Shown here: piece by piece, positions 8,362 through 18,156 of the stretch
Position numbering within the stretch: the first letter of the stretch is position 1
Layout of the letters: the number at the start of each line of letters is the position of its first letter
Assembly: GCF_900105765.1 (NCBI RefSeq)
Contig: NZ_FNTX01000001.1
Location: 1,956,387-2,020,386 of the forward strand
DNA length: 64,000 nt
Reading direction: 5' to 3'
Source: Ruania alba
GTDB lineage: Bacteria; Actinomycetota; Actinomycetes; Actinomycetales; Beutenbergiaceae
The notes under the pieces: model-generated
Told to the model about the DNA's origin: nothing
The model's input: only the letters and a program-made list of their open reading frames with translations
Database searches by the model: none
Position numbers and translations under genes: made by a program

Positions 8362-11300
8362 TCACCCGACGAGCGCCACCTTCGGCTTCGCCCAGGACCG
8401 GCCGCGCGTGTCCTTGAGGATGTCGTACTCCACGTCGACGTGGGGCTCGATCGCGCTGTACTTGTCGTTCGGCGCACCGATGATCAGCTGGAAGCCCAGC
8501 CCCCGCCATGCGCCGATTGCCCGCTTCGTGAAGTGCGCGTCGGCCTTGATGAGCGCCTCGTCGAGGAAGACCGGGGCGTAGCGCGGGCGCTCGGAGTCGG
8601 GGTCCCCGAGTTGGTAGCGCAGCGCCGCGCCGACGATGAACGCGATCAGCTCCTGCGACTCACCACCGGACTTCTCGCCGATGTGGTCGTACAGGGCGGC
8701 GTGCTCTCCCGTGTCAGCGTGCACCTTCTCCGCACTGATCCGTACGTGGTTGCGCACGTCGACGAGCTCGGCGAAATCGGGAGCCGAGCGCCGCATGCGT
8801 GCGATCAGCCGCGCCATCCGGCCGTACACGGCCTCCCGATCGGTGTCGGTCTCGGCACTGTCGATGAGCCCGCGTACCTCGCGCAGCTCGCGGCGGAAGC
8901 GGCGGCGCGCTTCGGAGGAGGTCTCACGTGCGGCGATCTGCAGGCGATGGGCGTCGTCGTAGAAGGGGAGGTCCGCCATGATCTGGTTGATCGGCTGGAT
9001 CCGGTCACGAATCTCCCGCAGCGCCCGTCCGAGCGTCGAGTCAAGGTTGGTGAGGTCGTTGCCGGACAGCTGCAGCAGGCTGTCCTTCCACTCCGCCTCG
9101 AGCTGATGCAGCCCGCTGGTCTCGAGTTCGGTGAGGATCCGCTCGAAGTCACCGTAGGAGGTGTCGGGGTCGGCGCGAAGGTTCGGGTTCGGCCAACTCT
9201 CCAGGAACGACTCGAACGTGCGCTGCAGGGCGTCGCGCTGCTCCGAGAGCGTCGTTTGCGCGGTGAGCTGGTCCTCGGCCAGCAGGCGTGAGGCGTTCTC
9301 CAGTGCGAGGTCGAATCGCTCCAGCTCGTGCGCCCGGCTCGCGCCCTCGACCGGGGCGACCACCGCGAACCGCTCCTCCAGATACCCGGACTGGTCCTCG
9401 GTGAGGGTGCGCTCCGCGCTTTCGGCACGATCGAGCAACAGTTGGGCGTCATCAACCTGGTCGGTGATGAGGGCCCACTGCTCACCGAGACGTTCCACCT
9501 CACCATCGGCGCGCGCGGCCGAGGTCATCAGCATCGACAGCGTGGTCTTCACCTCGGCGAGCTGGCGCTGCAGCTTCGTGATCTCGGGATTGCCCGTCGA
9601 GATCTCGTTGATCAGTCCGGACCACCGGTCCCGCCCGGCGTCGGCGGATGCGGCATCGACGTGCGCCCACGTCAGCTCCACGATCTTGCCGTAGGCGGTG
9701 TGCCGTGCATCAAGCTCATCCAGCGCCTCGGCGGCGCGCTGCTGCGCCTCGAGTGCGGCCGTGCGGCGGGTCTGCGCGTCGGTGATCGCCTTCGACAATT
9801 CGTCGAGGCGACGGTGGTTGGAGAACCCAATCACGTTGCGGCGCCCGTGCCCACCGTGCGCGCCGCGGGCACCCTGCGAGATCTGCCCCGAGATCGTCAC
9901 CGCCATGTCGTGGCGGGCCATCTCGGCCGCGCTGTCCACGCACAGGAACCCGAATCGCTGGTCGAGGCGATCCTGCAGCCACCCCGTGAACGGCGACTCA
10001 CGGAAGTCGAGGCGCCCGGGCAGGCGCCGCGGATCGAGCTCCGGCAGCCGCGGCGATCCGGTGTGTACCCCTTCATAGCGCAACCGCACGCGGGTGGGCA
10101 CGCTGTCGATCGCCCGGCGGAACCGGTCGAGGTGCGCATGGTCGATGAGCAGCGTCGTCGCGAATCCACCGAGGGCGAGGTTGAAGGCGTCACGCCACGG
10201 TTCGAACTCGGTGCGCACCTCGATGAGCTCGCCGACGAACGGCAGGTCCGCCAGGTCGAGCCCGGCGGCCTCGGCGAGCAGTGTGCGGGCCTCGTGCTGC
10301 GCCGTCGGGATCGCGCCGTCGTGCTCCCCCGCCTGCGCCGCCTCCGCCTCCAGCTCGCGCAACTCCTGGTCGATCTCGCCAGTCCGCTGCCGTGCCGCGG
10401 CCCATGCCTCACGCGCGGTGTCCTTCGCCCGCGGATCATCCAGACTCCCCCGCGCCTGCGCAACGAGAGCATCGAACTGCTTGGCGGTCTCGACGGTGGC
10501 ACCGATCCCGTCGAGGATCTGATCGAAACGCTCGCGTTCTCTGGCGACCTCCTCGGCGTGGCGTTCGGCACTACGCAACTCTCGCTCCGCCGTCACCAAT
10601 CGGTCACCACCGGCGGCGCGCAGGAGCTCGGCGAGCGCATCGCGCTGCTGCTCGGCGGCATCCACCTGCACCCGTGCGGCACGAGCAGTGTCATCGGCCG
10701 CGCGCTTGCGTGACTGCAGCTCCGCTTCGACGTCCCGCAGCAGACCGAGGCGCTTCTGTGCACGCCACAAGGTGGCGGGAGATTCCGGGTCGGTGAAGCG
10801 CCCGACCTCGTCGATCAAGCGCAGGCGGTCGGCCGCGGCAACGATGCGCGCCTTCATCTCACGGATGGGTTCCAGCGTGCGGACCTGCTTGCGCGCGGTC
10901 ACCATGCGCTCACGGGTGCTCTCGAGCTCGTCGAAGTGGCTCACCACGGCATCGGCGGTGGCGAGAGTCTCGGGCTCCTCGAGGACCATGCGCTTGTACA
11001 GCTCGTCAACGGTGGTGATCTGTTGGCCGGCCTGGATGCGCGCGAGCAGGCTCATCGCCTTGTGGCCGGCACCGGCGGCGCCGATCCCGAGAACCGCGTG
11101 CAGCCGGGCGGTGAACTCCCGGTCCGTGGGCACCGTGTCGAGCCCGGTCGCGGCCACGGCCGCATCGGCGAGCCGGTGCATCGCTGCGGTCTCGAGCGTG
11201 CTCAGGTCGAAGTCGCCGTCGGTCGTGGCGCGTACCTTCACGGTGTCGTCGACCAGGCGCGCCCCGGCAGGGATGTACCAGGCGCGTACGGCGGTGAACC

Positions 11301-11712
11301 GGGAGCCGTCGTGGTCGATCCAGGTCATCGCGACGGCGGTCCAGGTGTCCTCACCGTCGCCGCGCAGCACGCGCACCTGGGTGCCGTCCTCGGTGCGGGA
11401 CTCGTCGATCTTTCCGCGACCGTAGGAGACGATGTTGCGCTGGTCCTGACCGCGCGGCCTGCCGGTCACCCCGCCGTTGGATGCACCGTTGAACGGGGTG
11501 GTGTGCGGCATCATGAGCGCGATGTAGGCGTCCATGAGGGTCGATTTGCCGGATCCAGAGCCGCCGACGAGCAGCGTGGCGTCGGACGAGAGCTTCACCC
11601 GGTGGACGCCCTCATAGCCGCCCCAGTTGACGAGCTGGAGCTCGTCCGCGACCCACTGCTGGCCACGGCTGGTGGCAGGGATCATCCCGAAGAGGGTGTC
11701 GAGCATGGTCAC
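8362..11712 (-). CDS. jetC: Wadjet/Mks condensin SMC-like ATPase JetC (MksB-like)
   Basis: This 1116-residue SMC/SbcC-like ATPase has Walker [10 protein letters not shown] at residues 50-58. A long coiled-coil region follows, broken by a hinge-like middle (around residues 480-620). Near the C-terminus come the signature [11 protein letters not shown] and Walker B VFLDEAL. In Wadjet systems JetC forms a loop-extruding motor with JetA and JetB that recognises circular plasmid DNA; JetD then cuts it. The GTG start overlaps the jetB stop (GTGA). No jetD follows: downstream is a short spacer and a convergent Rpn nuclease gene. Confidence 0.9.
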   Translation of the reverse strand: MTMLDTLFGMIPATSRGQQWVADELQLVNWGGYEGVHRVKLSSDATLLVGGSGSGKSTLMDAYIALMMPHTTPFNGASNGGVTGRPRGQDQRNIVSYGRGKIDESRTEDGTQVRVLRGDGEDTWTAVAMTWIDHDGSRFTAVRAWYIPAGARLVDDTVKVRATTDGDFDLSTLETAAMHRLADAAVAATGLDTVPTDREFTARLHAVLGIGAAGAGHKAMSLLARIQAGQQITTVDELYKRMVLEEPETLATADAVVSHFDELESTRERMVTARKQVRTLEPIREMKARIVAAADRLRLIDEVGRFTDPESPATLWRAQKRLGLLRDVEAELQSRKRAADDTARAARVQVDAAEQQRDALAELLRAAGGDRLVTAERELRSAERHAEEVARERERFDQILDGIGATVETAKQFDALVAQARGSLDDPRAKDTAREAWAAARQRTGEIDQELRELEAEAAQAGEHDGAIPTAQHEARTLLAEAAGLDLADLPFVGELIEVRTEFEPWRDAFNLALGGFATTLLIDHAHLDRFRRAIDSVPTRVRLRYEGVHTGSPRLPELDPRRLPGRLDFRESPFTGWLQDRLDQRFGFLCVDSAAEMARHDMAVTISGQISQGARGAHGGHGRRNVIGFSNHRRLDELSKAITDAQTRRTAALEAQQRAAEALDELDARHTAYGKIVELTWAHVDAASADAGRDRWSGLINEISTGNPEITKLQRQLAEVKTTLSMLMTSAARADGEVERLGEQWALITDQVDDAQLLLDRAESAERTLTEDQSGYLEERFAVVAPVEGASRAHELERFDLALENASRLLAEDQLTAQTTLSEQRDALQRTFESFLESWPNPNLRADPDTSYGDFERILTELETSGLHQLEAEWKDSLLQLSGNDLTNLDSTLGRALREIRDRIQPINQIMADLPFYDDAHRLQIAARETSSEARRRFRRELREVRGLIDSAETDTDREAVYGRMARLIARMRRSAPDFAELVDVRNHVRISAEKVHADTGEHAALYDHIGEKSGGESQELIAFIVGAALRYQLGDPDSERPRYAPVFLDEALIKADAHFTKRAIGAWRGLGFQLIIGAPNDKYSAIEPHVDVEYDILKDTRGRSWAKPKVALVG

Positions 11713-12407
11713 GAGGCGGTCTCCGGCTGGGTGTGGTCGGGCACGGTGTGGTCGGGCTTCTGCTCCGGTTGGGTCTGATCGCGCAGCCAGGTGGTGAACT
11801 CGCGCAACCTGTCGGCGCTCATCACGATCTCCACGAGCGGGCTGATCAGATAGCGCCCTTCGGACTCCTCCTCGACGATGCCGTCCTGGCGCAGGCGACC
11901 GAGCGCTGCCCGGACCGCCCGCTGGCGGCGGGCGATATCGCCGTCGGCGTCCGGGAAGTAGGTGAGCACGGTCTGCTCGACCTCCTCCACGTCCACGCGC
12001 GCGGACCGCTCTCCCGCCGTCGACTCGCGCTGGTAGACCGTGCGCAGGTAGACGAGCACGAGCGTCTCGGCCTGCGAGTACGCCTCGTCGCGCAGCAGGA
12101 TGGGCACCTCGAGGTCCTCCGAGCGCACCTGCTGCTTGTACGCCACGCCACGTTCGACGTCGACGATGAGGCGCACGAACACATCGTGCAGACGCGACTC
12201 GACCACCTGCTGGTTGTCCATCAGGACGGACCAGTCCTCCTTGTTCCGGTCGGCAAGCAGGAAACGCCGTTGCAGCAGGCGCACGAGGACCCGGCGCACG
12301 GCAGGGTCTAGCACGCCGCGGTCGCCGGGGAAGGTCGCGTCGGGGTCGTCCTCCATCGCCACGGGGGTGATGAACGGATCCTCGGTGGTCGCCTCAAGGT
12401 CAGTCAT
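11709..12407 (-). CDS. jetB: Condensin subunit JetB (DUF4194, MksE-like)
   Basis: This 232-residue DUF4194 protein is mostly a winged-helix fold. Recognisable parts are [20 protein letters not shown] and the wing segment [23 protein letters not shown]. JetB/MksE is the KITE subunit that bridges the JetA kleisin to the SMC heads. It overlaps jetA by eight bases and jetC by four, so the three subunits are tightly coupled. The acidic, Pro/Gln/His-rich tail (about the last 25 residues) looks unstructured. Confidence 0.88.
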   Translation of the reverse strand: MTDLEATTEDPFITPVAMEDDPDATFPGDRGVLDPAVRRVLVRLLQRRFLLADRNKEDWSVLMDNQQVVESRLHDVFVRLIVDVERGVAYKQQVRSEDLEVPILLRDEAYSQAETLVLVYLRTVYQRESTAGERSARVDVEEVEQTVLTYFPDADGDIARRQRAVRAALGRLRQDGIVEEESEGRYLISPLVEIVMSADRLREFTTWLRDQTQPEQKPDHTVPDHTQPETAS

Positions 12408-13872
12408 CGGCTAGGTCCTCCACGGTGCGGGCGGTGACGGCTCCGAAGGCGAATCGGCGCGTCGTGCCGTCGGGGCGCAGCGCCTCGACGACGGAAAGCT
12501 CATCATTCTCGGACATGCCACGGCGATGGGCGATCTCGAGCAGTCCCACGAGATCAACGGGGCGCCGGGTCGCATCGGACGCCCCGGCGAAGGCGGTGGC
12601 CAGATCGAACTCGGGTCCGAGGGTGGCAGCGTACGCCTCGAGCTCGGGGTAAGCGGGGCCGCCCCAGTCGCGGGAATCCCCGCCGACGAACTCCGGTTCC
12701 TCCTCGTCGGTAGCGAGCCAGGCCGGCACGCGGGATGGACTCAGGTCGCTGAGCGAGCGGCGCAGGTCCGCCACGTGCGCCACGGGGAAACCGCGCAGCG
12801 GCTCCACCTTCTCCGCCGATCCGGCGTGCCGGGTCCACTCCTGCAACGCGGACATCGCACCGCGGAGCAGATCGTCGACCTCCCGGTCGCGGATCGGGTC
12901 GTGCGTGCGCACCTGGGCAGTGATCACGTGGGAGGCGCGCCGCTGTGCGGTGAGCACCTCCTCCACGCCTTGTTCGACGCGCCGGGCGATCGCAGCGAGC
13001 TCGGCTTGCTGGTCCCTCGCCATCAGTCGGGCGAACGGCTGCGCGAGCAGCCGGTGGAGCTGGTCGGTGAGCTCGTCGATCCGGTCCGGGTCCCCGATGA
13101 GACGCAACGCACCGGAGAAGGCCCGCCCCTCGGATGTGGACTGCATGATGTGCTGTCCGCGATGGAGGTACTCCCGCAGCACCTCACCGGCCGGGCGTAC
13201 GTCGCGGCGCAGATCAGCGACGACGTCGCGCTGCATGGCGGCGATCGACTCCGCCACACGGGAGAAGTCCGCCGGAAGCTCACGCGTCAGGTGGAGCACG
13301 TTCTCGGCTTCTTCGAGGAGCTGCTCGTCGTCGGCTGGCTCGACGTGGTCATCGTCGAGCTCGGCGAGCTCAGCGTCGATGGCCGCGCGGTCAGCCAAGA
13401 GCCGGGCCCGGCGCTTCTCCGGATCGGCCTCGGCGTCGCGGGCGAGCGCGTCGATCGAGTCGAGCAGCGTGCGTACCCGCGAGCGCGACACGCGTGCGCG
13501 GCCGCCGCCCGCCCGTCCGGCGATCTCGAGGGCGCCCACTGCCTGCGCCGAGAGACGGTACACCTCGACGTCATCCTTGATCTGCGGCACGAGCCAGCCC
13601 ACCCGCACCCAGTACCGGCAGATCTCGCGACCGTTGCCCGCCGGGAGGCGGCGCTCGTCCTCGTCATAGCCGGCCGCGCGCAGCTCGTCGACGATCTCGG
13701 CGACCTCGACGTGCGCATCACTGATCGCAACCGCGGTGCGCTCGGCCGTGAAAACCAGCGACAGGGTCGCGACGACGAAGGGTGCGTACCGGCCGTGCAG
13801 GAGGTCGAGCGTCGGGTTGCGGAAGGCCAGGGCGGCGCGCTGGTATGCGCCCGCAGCGCGCGAGTGGTTCAT
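12400..13872 (-). CDS. jetA: Condensin kleisin subunit JetA (DUF3375, MksF-like)
   Basis: This 490-residue DUF3375 protein is the kleisin-type subunit of Wadjet/MksBEF complexes. It has an N-terminal winged-helix region ([24 protein letters not shown]), a central helical segment ([21 protein letters not shown]) and a C-terminal winged helix ([25 protein letters not shown]). It is the first gene of the jetABC operon. An adjacent GTG at 13875 is an alternative start. Gene order A-B-C matches type I Wadjet, but the nuclease JetD is absent on both sides. Confidence 0.88.
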   Translation of the reverse strand: MNHSRAAGAYQRAALAFRNPTLDLLHGRYAPFVVATLSLVFTAERTAVAISDAHVEVAEIVDELRAAGYDEDERRLPAGNGREICRYWVRVGWLVPQIKDDVEVYRLSAQAVGALEIAGRAGGGRARVSRSRVRTLLDSIDALARDAEADPEKRRARLLADRAAIDAELAELDDDHVEPADDEQLLEEAENVLHLTRELPADFSRVAESIAAMQRDVVADLRRDVRPAGEVLREYLHRGQHIMQSTSEGRAFSGALRLIGDPDRIDELTDQLHRLLAQPFARLMARDQQAELAAIARRVEQGVEEVLTAQRRASHVITAQVRTHDPIRDREVDDLLRGAMSALQEWTRHAGSAEKVEPLRGFPVAHVADLRRSLSDLSPSRVPAWLATDEEEPEFVGGDSRDWGGPAYPELEAYAATLGPEFDLATAFAGASDATRRPVDLVGLLEIAHRRGMSENDELSVVEALRPDGTTRRFAFGAVTARTVEDLADD

Positions 13873-13917
13873 CACGCCCAGTCTATGGGCTCCACTGTCG
13901 CGGACCGCCGTGGTCTT

Positions 13918-14022
13918 CTAGACGGAGACGCCGCTCAGCAGGTTCGCCGTCAGCATCGCCGTCATTCCCACCAGCACCGCCAGCCGCAGCACCAGCACGC
14001 CCCGTGTTGAATCCGTCTGCAT
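13918..14022 (-). CDS. Predicted 34-residue single-span membrane peptide
   Basis: This short ORF begins at an ATG preceded by GAGGAGGCAGGAAGACG, which contains two possible ribosome sites. It encodes a basic N-terminus (MQTDSTRG) followed by a hydrophobic stretch with two LVLRLAVLV/MLTANLLSG parts, then a TAG stop. Codons are GC-rich at the third position. It lies between jetA (same strand, 45 bases downstream) and the divergent ChbG-like gene. Function is unknown; such peptides often act as membrane-bound modulators or type I toxins. It may also be chance. Confidence 0.4.
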   Translation of the reverse strand: MQTDSTRGVLVLRLAVLVGMTAMLTANLLSGVSV

Positions 14023-14178
14023 CGTCTTCCTGCCTCCTCTGGCTGCCGCCGCACTGTGCAGCGGTCCGACACTGAGTACGACTTGCCCGGGCACAATCCG
14101 TCACGCGAGAACCTGAGGTGAATGTCGCGGACCGCCCACGTATCCTGGAAAGGTCCTTCTTTCGCGTGAAAGGCCGCG

Positions 14179-15015
14179 ATGCAGCGCAGACTCGTGATCA
14201 CCGCGGACGACCTCGGCGTCGATCCGGAGACGAACGCGACCATCGTCGAGTTGCTGCGCGAGGGCGTGGTCTCGGCGACCACGCTCATCCCGGTGGCCTC
14301 TGCTGCTGAGGACGCTGTCCGCCGACTCAAGGCAGCGGGCTTGACCCAGCCGCGTCTGCACGTCACGTTCTCCTCCGCTCGGGGACTGCCGGCCTGGCGC
14401 CCGCTCGCCCCTGGAGTGAGCACACTGACCGACCGGGAGGGGATGTTCGCGCTCGACCCGGCACACGCCGAGCGGCGCGCCACGGCGGCTGACGTCGCCC
14501 GCGAGCTACTCGCCCAGCTCGACTGGATGCGCCAGCTCGGGATGCGGCCGGCCGGGCTGGACTCGCACTCCGGCACCCTGTACGGACTGTACGGACGCTC
14601 GATGGCCGGCCAGGCAGTGGACTTCTGCGCCGCGAACGGTCTGGACTTCCGGATGCCCCGGAAGCTAAGCCGGACCCTGGGTCTCACTGTCCGCGGACTT
14701 CGCCGCGCCCATCGCAGCGCCGTGCAGCAAGCCGATACCTTGCGGGTGCGGCTGCCGGAGGTACTGGCGAGTTCCTGGCTGCCGGGCACGATGGTGCTCA
14801 GCTACGGGCAGTTGCGCGCCGAGGTGCTGCACCAGCTGCGTCGCCTGCCCGCCGGGACCTCGGAACTGATCACGCACCCGTCCCCGCCCTCGGCTGCGGA
14901 GTGGCTGCCTGCAGCGGAAGCGCGCAAGCGGCTCTGGGAGCTGCGCCTGCTCCGCGACGAGGTGTTCCACCGGGCGCTGCGGCGCGCCGGTATCGAGGTT
15001 GTTCCGGCCTGGTAG
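14179..15015 (+). CDS. ChbG/HpnK family carbohydrate deacetylase (YdjC-like)
   Basis: This 278-residue protein is of the YdjC/ChbG deacetylase family, which removes acetyl groups from chitooligosaccharides or hopanoid precursors using a divalent metal. The N-terminal TADDLGVDPETN motif gives the catalytic Asp10-Asp11 pair; HVTF at residue 61 and LDSHSGTLYG (near 120) supply metal-binding histidines. AAAGG is placed about six bases before the ATG. It stands alone between jetA and the AAA ATPase gene, so its substrate is open. Confidence 0.86.
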   Translation: MQRRLVITADDLGVDPETNATIVELLREGVVSATTLIPVASAAEDAVRRLKAAGLTQPRLHVTFSSARGLPAWRPLAPGVSTLTDREGMFALDPAHAERRATAADVARELLAQLDWMRQLGMRPAGLDSHSGTLYGLYGRSMAGQAVDFCAANGLDFRMPRKLSRTLGLTVRGLRRAHRSAVQQADTLRVRLPEVLASSWLPGTMVLSYGQLRAEVLHQLRRLPAGTSELITHPSPPSAAEWLPAAEARKRLWELRLLRDEVFHRALRRAGIEVVPAW

Positions 15016-15064
15016 CCCTGAGGGCGGGAGGGCGAATCAGGGCAGCAGAACGCCGACGACTCTC

Positions 15065-15114
15065 CAGCGAATGTTCGAGCTGACCGCAGCGAATGTTCGA
15101 CCTGGCGGTAGGCT
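15065..15114 (+). promoter_or_regulatory. Direct repeats and -10 element of a leaderless promoter
   Basis: CAGCGAATGTTCGA is repeated exactly at 15065-15078 and 15087-15100, two helical turns apart (22 bases). TAGGCT at 15109-15114 fits an actinobacterial -10 and ends six bases before the GTG of the next gene, implying leaderless mRNA. The repeats are well placed to bind a repressor, perhaps the encoded protein. Confidence 0.45.
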
Positions 15115-15120
15115 GGTGCT

Positions 15121-16374
15121 GTGAAGCCGCTGATACCACGCCACCTCCTCGCTACGGGGCGAGACCTGCTGGATACCTTTCCAGCCGTCGTCGTCCAGGG
15201 TGCACGGCAAGTCGGAAAGAGCACCTTCGCCCAGATGTTGGCGGCCGACCGCGCGCACGCCCAAGTCGCCCTCGACGATGTTGACACCCAGGAGGCTTCG
15301 CAGATCGATCCGCGAGCCTTCGTCACCCAGGCGGGTGATGGCCTCCTGATCATCGACGAGATCCAGCGCGACCCGTCCCTCCTGCTGGCGATCAAGTCGG
15401 CGATCGACACCGACCGTCGCCCTGGACGATTCCTGCTCACGGGTTCGTCCGACCTTCTGAGGCTTTCGCGGACGCCGGACTCCCTCGCGGGGCGAGCGGT
15501 CACGCTGGACCTTCACGGCCTCTCCCAGGGGGAGATTCTCGGCCAGCGCGACGATTTCGCTGCGTGGGTGCACGCCAGTGCAGGAAAACTGGGCGGGGCG
15601 GATTCTCCATGGGACCGTGAAGACTATGTGGCCGCGATCGTCCGCGGCAGCTTCCCCGAGCTGCAGCTCCTGAACGCGCGGCACCGAGGGGTGTGGCTGG
15701 ACAGCTACCTCGATCGGCTGCTGACGCGCGACGTGGGTGATGTCTCACGCGGACTCTCCAGCGACCGTCTGGATGCCGTGCTGCGACTCGTGGCCGCCAA
15801 TCAGGGTGGCGAACTCGTGCCCGCACGGCTGGCGAGCGAGCTGTCCATCCCCCGATCCTCCATCTCCGCTTATCTCTCGGCGCTGTCCACGCTGTACCTC
15901 ACCCACGATCTCCCACCCTGGCGGGCCAACCTCACCAAACGTGAGGTCGGGCGCCGGAAGGTGTCCGTGGCGGATGCAGGTCTCGCTGCACGACTCGCGC
16001 GTCTGCACCTGGACACCCTCACCCAGCTGACCGCAGCACCGGTGCTCGGGATGCAGCTCGAAGCGTTCGTCGTCGGGGAACTGACCGCCCAACGTGGCTG
16101 GTCCTCGAGCGAATTCGACCTGTACCACTTCCGCGACCGCAACGGCCTGGAAGTTGACGTGGTCATCGAGTTCGCCGACGGCTCGGTCTTCCTCATCGAG
16201 GTGAAGGCCACCAGCACCTACCGCAGCGAGCACACGCGTGGGATGCGCGCTCTCGCCGACAGGATCGGCACTCGGTTCATCGGCGGAGCCGTCCTGGGTC
16301 TGTCCACCCACAGACGTCAGCTCGCCGACCGCATCTGGGGGCTGCCGATCACCACGCTGTGGTCCCACGAGTGA
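15121..16374 (+). CDS. AAA+ ATPase with C-terminal DUF4143 domain
   Basis: This 417-residue protein has Walker A GARQVGKST (about residues 27-35), Walker B LLIIDEIQR and the sensor LTGSSDLL. A winged helix (LASELSIPRSSISAYLSAL) follows. The C-terminal DUF4143 region contains FRDRNGLEVDVVIEF and VFLIEVKAT, a PD-(D/E)XK-like core with possible nuclease residues. The family is widespread, often horizontally acquired and of unproven function. It starts at a GTG just behind a -10 element, without a ribosome site. Confidence 0.88.
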   Translation: MKPLIPRHLLATGRDLLDTFPAVVVQGARQVGKSTFAQMLAADRAHAQVALDDVDTQEASQIDPRAFVTQAGDGLLIIDEIQRDPSLLLAIKSAIDTDRRPGRFLLTGSSDLLRLSRTPDSLAGRAVTLDLHGLSQGEILGQRDDFAAWVHASAGKLGGADSPWDREDYVAAIVRGSFPELQLLNARHRGVWLDSYLDRLLTRDVGDVSRGLSSDRLDAVLRLVAANQGGELVPARLASELSIPRSSISAYLSALSTLYLTHDLPPWRANLTKREVGRRKVSVADAGLAARLARLHLDTLTQLTAAPVLGMQLEAFVVGELTAQRGWSSSEFDLYHFRDRNGLEVDVVIEFADGSVFLIEVKATSTYRSEHTRGMRALADRIGTRFIGGAVLGLSTHRRQLADRIWGLPITTLWSHE

Positions 16375-16875
16375 CAGGCCTGCGACACCAGGCGACTGCC
16401 CCCTCAACTCGACCCGCTACACGACCGTTTGGACACACCCTGGTCTACGGTTTGCGCACCGCTCGCTCGATCCGCTCGGTGCGCATGGAACCGATATATG
16501 GCGTACTCATTTCGACCCCACGCCTATGAGAAGGGCGACTCGAATTTAGGCAAAAGGTCGACTGCGGGCGCTCTGTCACTCGATCTCTTGCGCAAATGCC
16601 TGAAACTCCGGATGACTGGGAAGCACCCTGCGGCACCTGCGAATATCGGCGCAGGCCGATACAAGATCGCCGCGAGCACGCGCCACACGAGCACGAACGA
16701 ACGCAACCTCCGGGCCAGCCAGCGCTGGGTGCTCGACCAGGCGATCGAGAAGCTCCTCACGCCAACCTGGCCGTGGATCACTTTCGTGGCGTGCCTCGGT
16801 CTCCGAAAGCTGAGGCTCGGGCTCAGACCAAGACGTACCGGTCGAGATCGAGCAAGGTAGCGGTGGCGGACCTGT
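16375..16875. other. Gene-poor stretch with no recognisable product
   Basis: About 500 bases lie between the convergent DUF4143 and epoxide hydrolase genes. Overlapping frames are open here: plus-strand 16429-16860, plus-strand 16596-16925, and a minus-strand frame without a start ending at 16576. None has a ribosome site, family motifs or convincing codon bias. GC content drops locally around 16490-16560. It may be debris of a lost gene. Confidence 0.4.
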
Positions 16876-18048
16876 TCACCGATGGACGCCGAGCACTGCC
16901 GCGAGACCCTCCTGGAGATCCTTGACGAAGTACTCGGGAACCTCCAGCGAGGGGAAGTGTCCACCGGACTCGGCCGAGTTCCATCGGACTATGCGCCGGT
17001 ACCGCTCCTGCGCCCAGGGGCGAGGGCACTTCTCAATGTCCGCGGGGTACATCGTGATCGCTGACGGGACGTCGACCCGCAGTTCGGGATCGAGTGAGGC
17101 GTGGCTTTCGTAGTAGATACGCGCCGCCGATGCCCCGGTGCGCGTGAGCCAGTACAGGGTGACGTCGTCGAGAATGCTGTCTCGGGAGATCGTTTCGAAC
17201 GGGCTGTCGGTGGTGTCGGACCACTCGGCGAACTTGTCCAGGATCCAGGCAAGCAGCCCGACCGGGGAGTCCACCAGCGAATAGCCAATGGTCTGCGGCC
17301 GGGTGGCCTGCTGCTTCGCGTAGGCCGCGCGCTGGCTCCAGAAATCGCGAGTGTTCTCGGCCCACGTGCGCTCGAGCGCAGTCAGCCCATCCGTTGTCAA
17401 CCCGGGTGGCCCCTGCGCGAACGTCGAATGGATCCCGAGAACCTGGTCCGGGAATCTGCCGCCGAGCACCGTGGTGATATTGCCTCCCCAGTCGCCGCCG
17501 TGGGCCAGGAATGTGCCGTAGCCGAGCCTTCCCATCAGCTCGACCCATGCTGCCGCGATCTTCTCGGTGCCCCACCCGGTGGTGTCCGGCTTGTCGCTGT
17601 AGCCGAAGCCGGGGAGTGAAGGAGCCACGATGTGGAACGCCGGGGCGGCTGCATCTCTCGGGTCCGCCAGCTCGTCGATGACGTGGGTGAACTCGGCGAT
17701 GCTGCCGGGCCAGCCGTGGGTCATGAGCAGCGGTGTGGCGTCTGCGCGCGGGGATCGGTGGTGCAGGAAATGGATACCCAGTCCCTCGATCGTCGTGCGG
17801 AACTGGCCGAGGCGGTTGAGGCGATCTTCGAACGACCGCCAGTCGTACTCGGTACGCCAGTAGTTCACCACATCGATCAGGTCAGCCAGCGGAACACCCT
17901 GGTCCCAGCGGCGCGAGTGGGGCGCAGCGCGGTAGACCGTCTCCGCCTCAGGCAGCCGCGCCGCGGCCAGGCGCGCGCGCAGATCGGTGAGGTCAGCATC
18001 GGTGGCGTGAGCTTCGAATCCGTGCACGTCGCTGCTCGGACTGGACAT
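16876..18048 (-). CDS. Epoxide hydrolase family protein (EHN + alpha/beta hydrolase)
   Basis: This 390-residue protein has the N-terminal epoxide-hydrolase (EHN) domain (about residues 10-115; WRTEYDWRSFEDRLN). An alpha/beta-hydrolase core follows, with the oxyanion-hole HGWPGS at 111-116, nucleophile Asp186 in GGDWGGN, and a late catalytic His in GGHFPSLE. Such enzymes open epoxides or hydrolyse related esters in the cytoplasm. AGGAGG lies four bases before the ATG. It is divergent from a CGNR regulator, with shared operators between them, so the regulator probably controls it. Confidence 0.92.
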   Translation of the reverse strand: MSSPSSDVHGFEAHATDADLTDLRARLAAARLPEAETVYRAAPHSRRWDQGVPLADLIDVVNYWRTEYDWRSFEDRLNRLGQFRTTIEGLGIHFLHHRSPRADATPLLMTHGWPGSIAEFTHVIDELADPRDAAAPAFHIVAPSLPGFGYSDKPDTTGWGTEKIAAAWVELMGRLGYGTFLAHGGDWGGNITTVLGGRFPDQVLGIHSTFAQGPPGLTTDGLTALERTWAENTRDFWSQRAAYAKQQATRPQTIGYSLVDSPVGLLAWILDKFAEWSDTTDSPFETISRDSILDDVTLYWLTRTGASAARIYYESHASLDPELRVDVPSAITMYPADIEKCPRPWAQERYRRIVRWNSAESGGHFPSLEVPEYFVKDLQEGLAAVLGVHR

Positions 18049-18090
18049 GAGACCTCCTGGTCATCGTGGAGCCGGCGGGGAACTAGGACG

Positions 18091-18156
18091 AACCGGCTAA
18101 GGCGGTTCCATTCTTCACGAGGTTGGCGTTGGACGCAACCAGCTAAGGTGGTTCCA
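18091..18156. promoter_or_regulatory. Paired operators between epoxide hydrolase and CGNR genes
   Basis: AACCGGCTAAGGCGGTTCCA at 18091-18110 and AACCAGCTAAGGTGGTTCCA at 18137-18156 are direct copies differing at two positions. Each has AACC/GGTT half-sites around a CTAAGG core. The second copy ends on the A of the regulator's ATG, so binding there would block its own expression. The first is 43 bases upstream of the epoxide hydrolase start. Confidence 0.7.

Noticed and set aside
8309-8364. Short frame directly after jetC as a possible jetD start
   Set aside because: Only 18 codons follow the overlap before a TAG and no JetD-like residues are seen, so I do not claim a remnant.
15065-15100. 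LexA/SOS boxes
   Set aside because: The repeated CGAATGTTCG lacks the GAAC-N4-GTTC arrangement.
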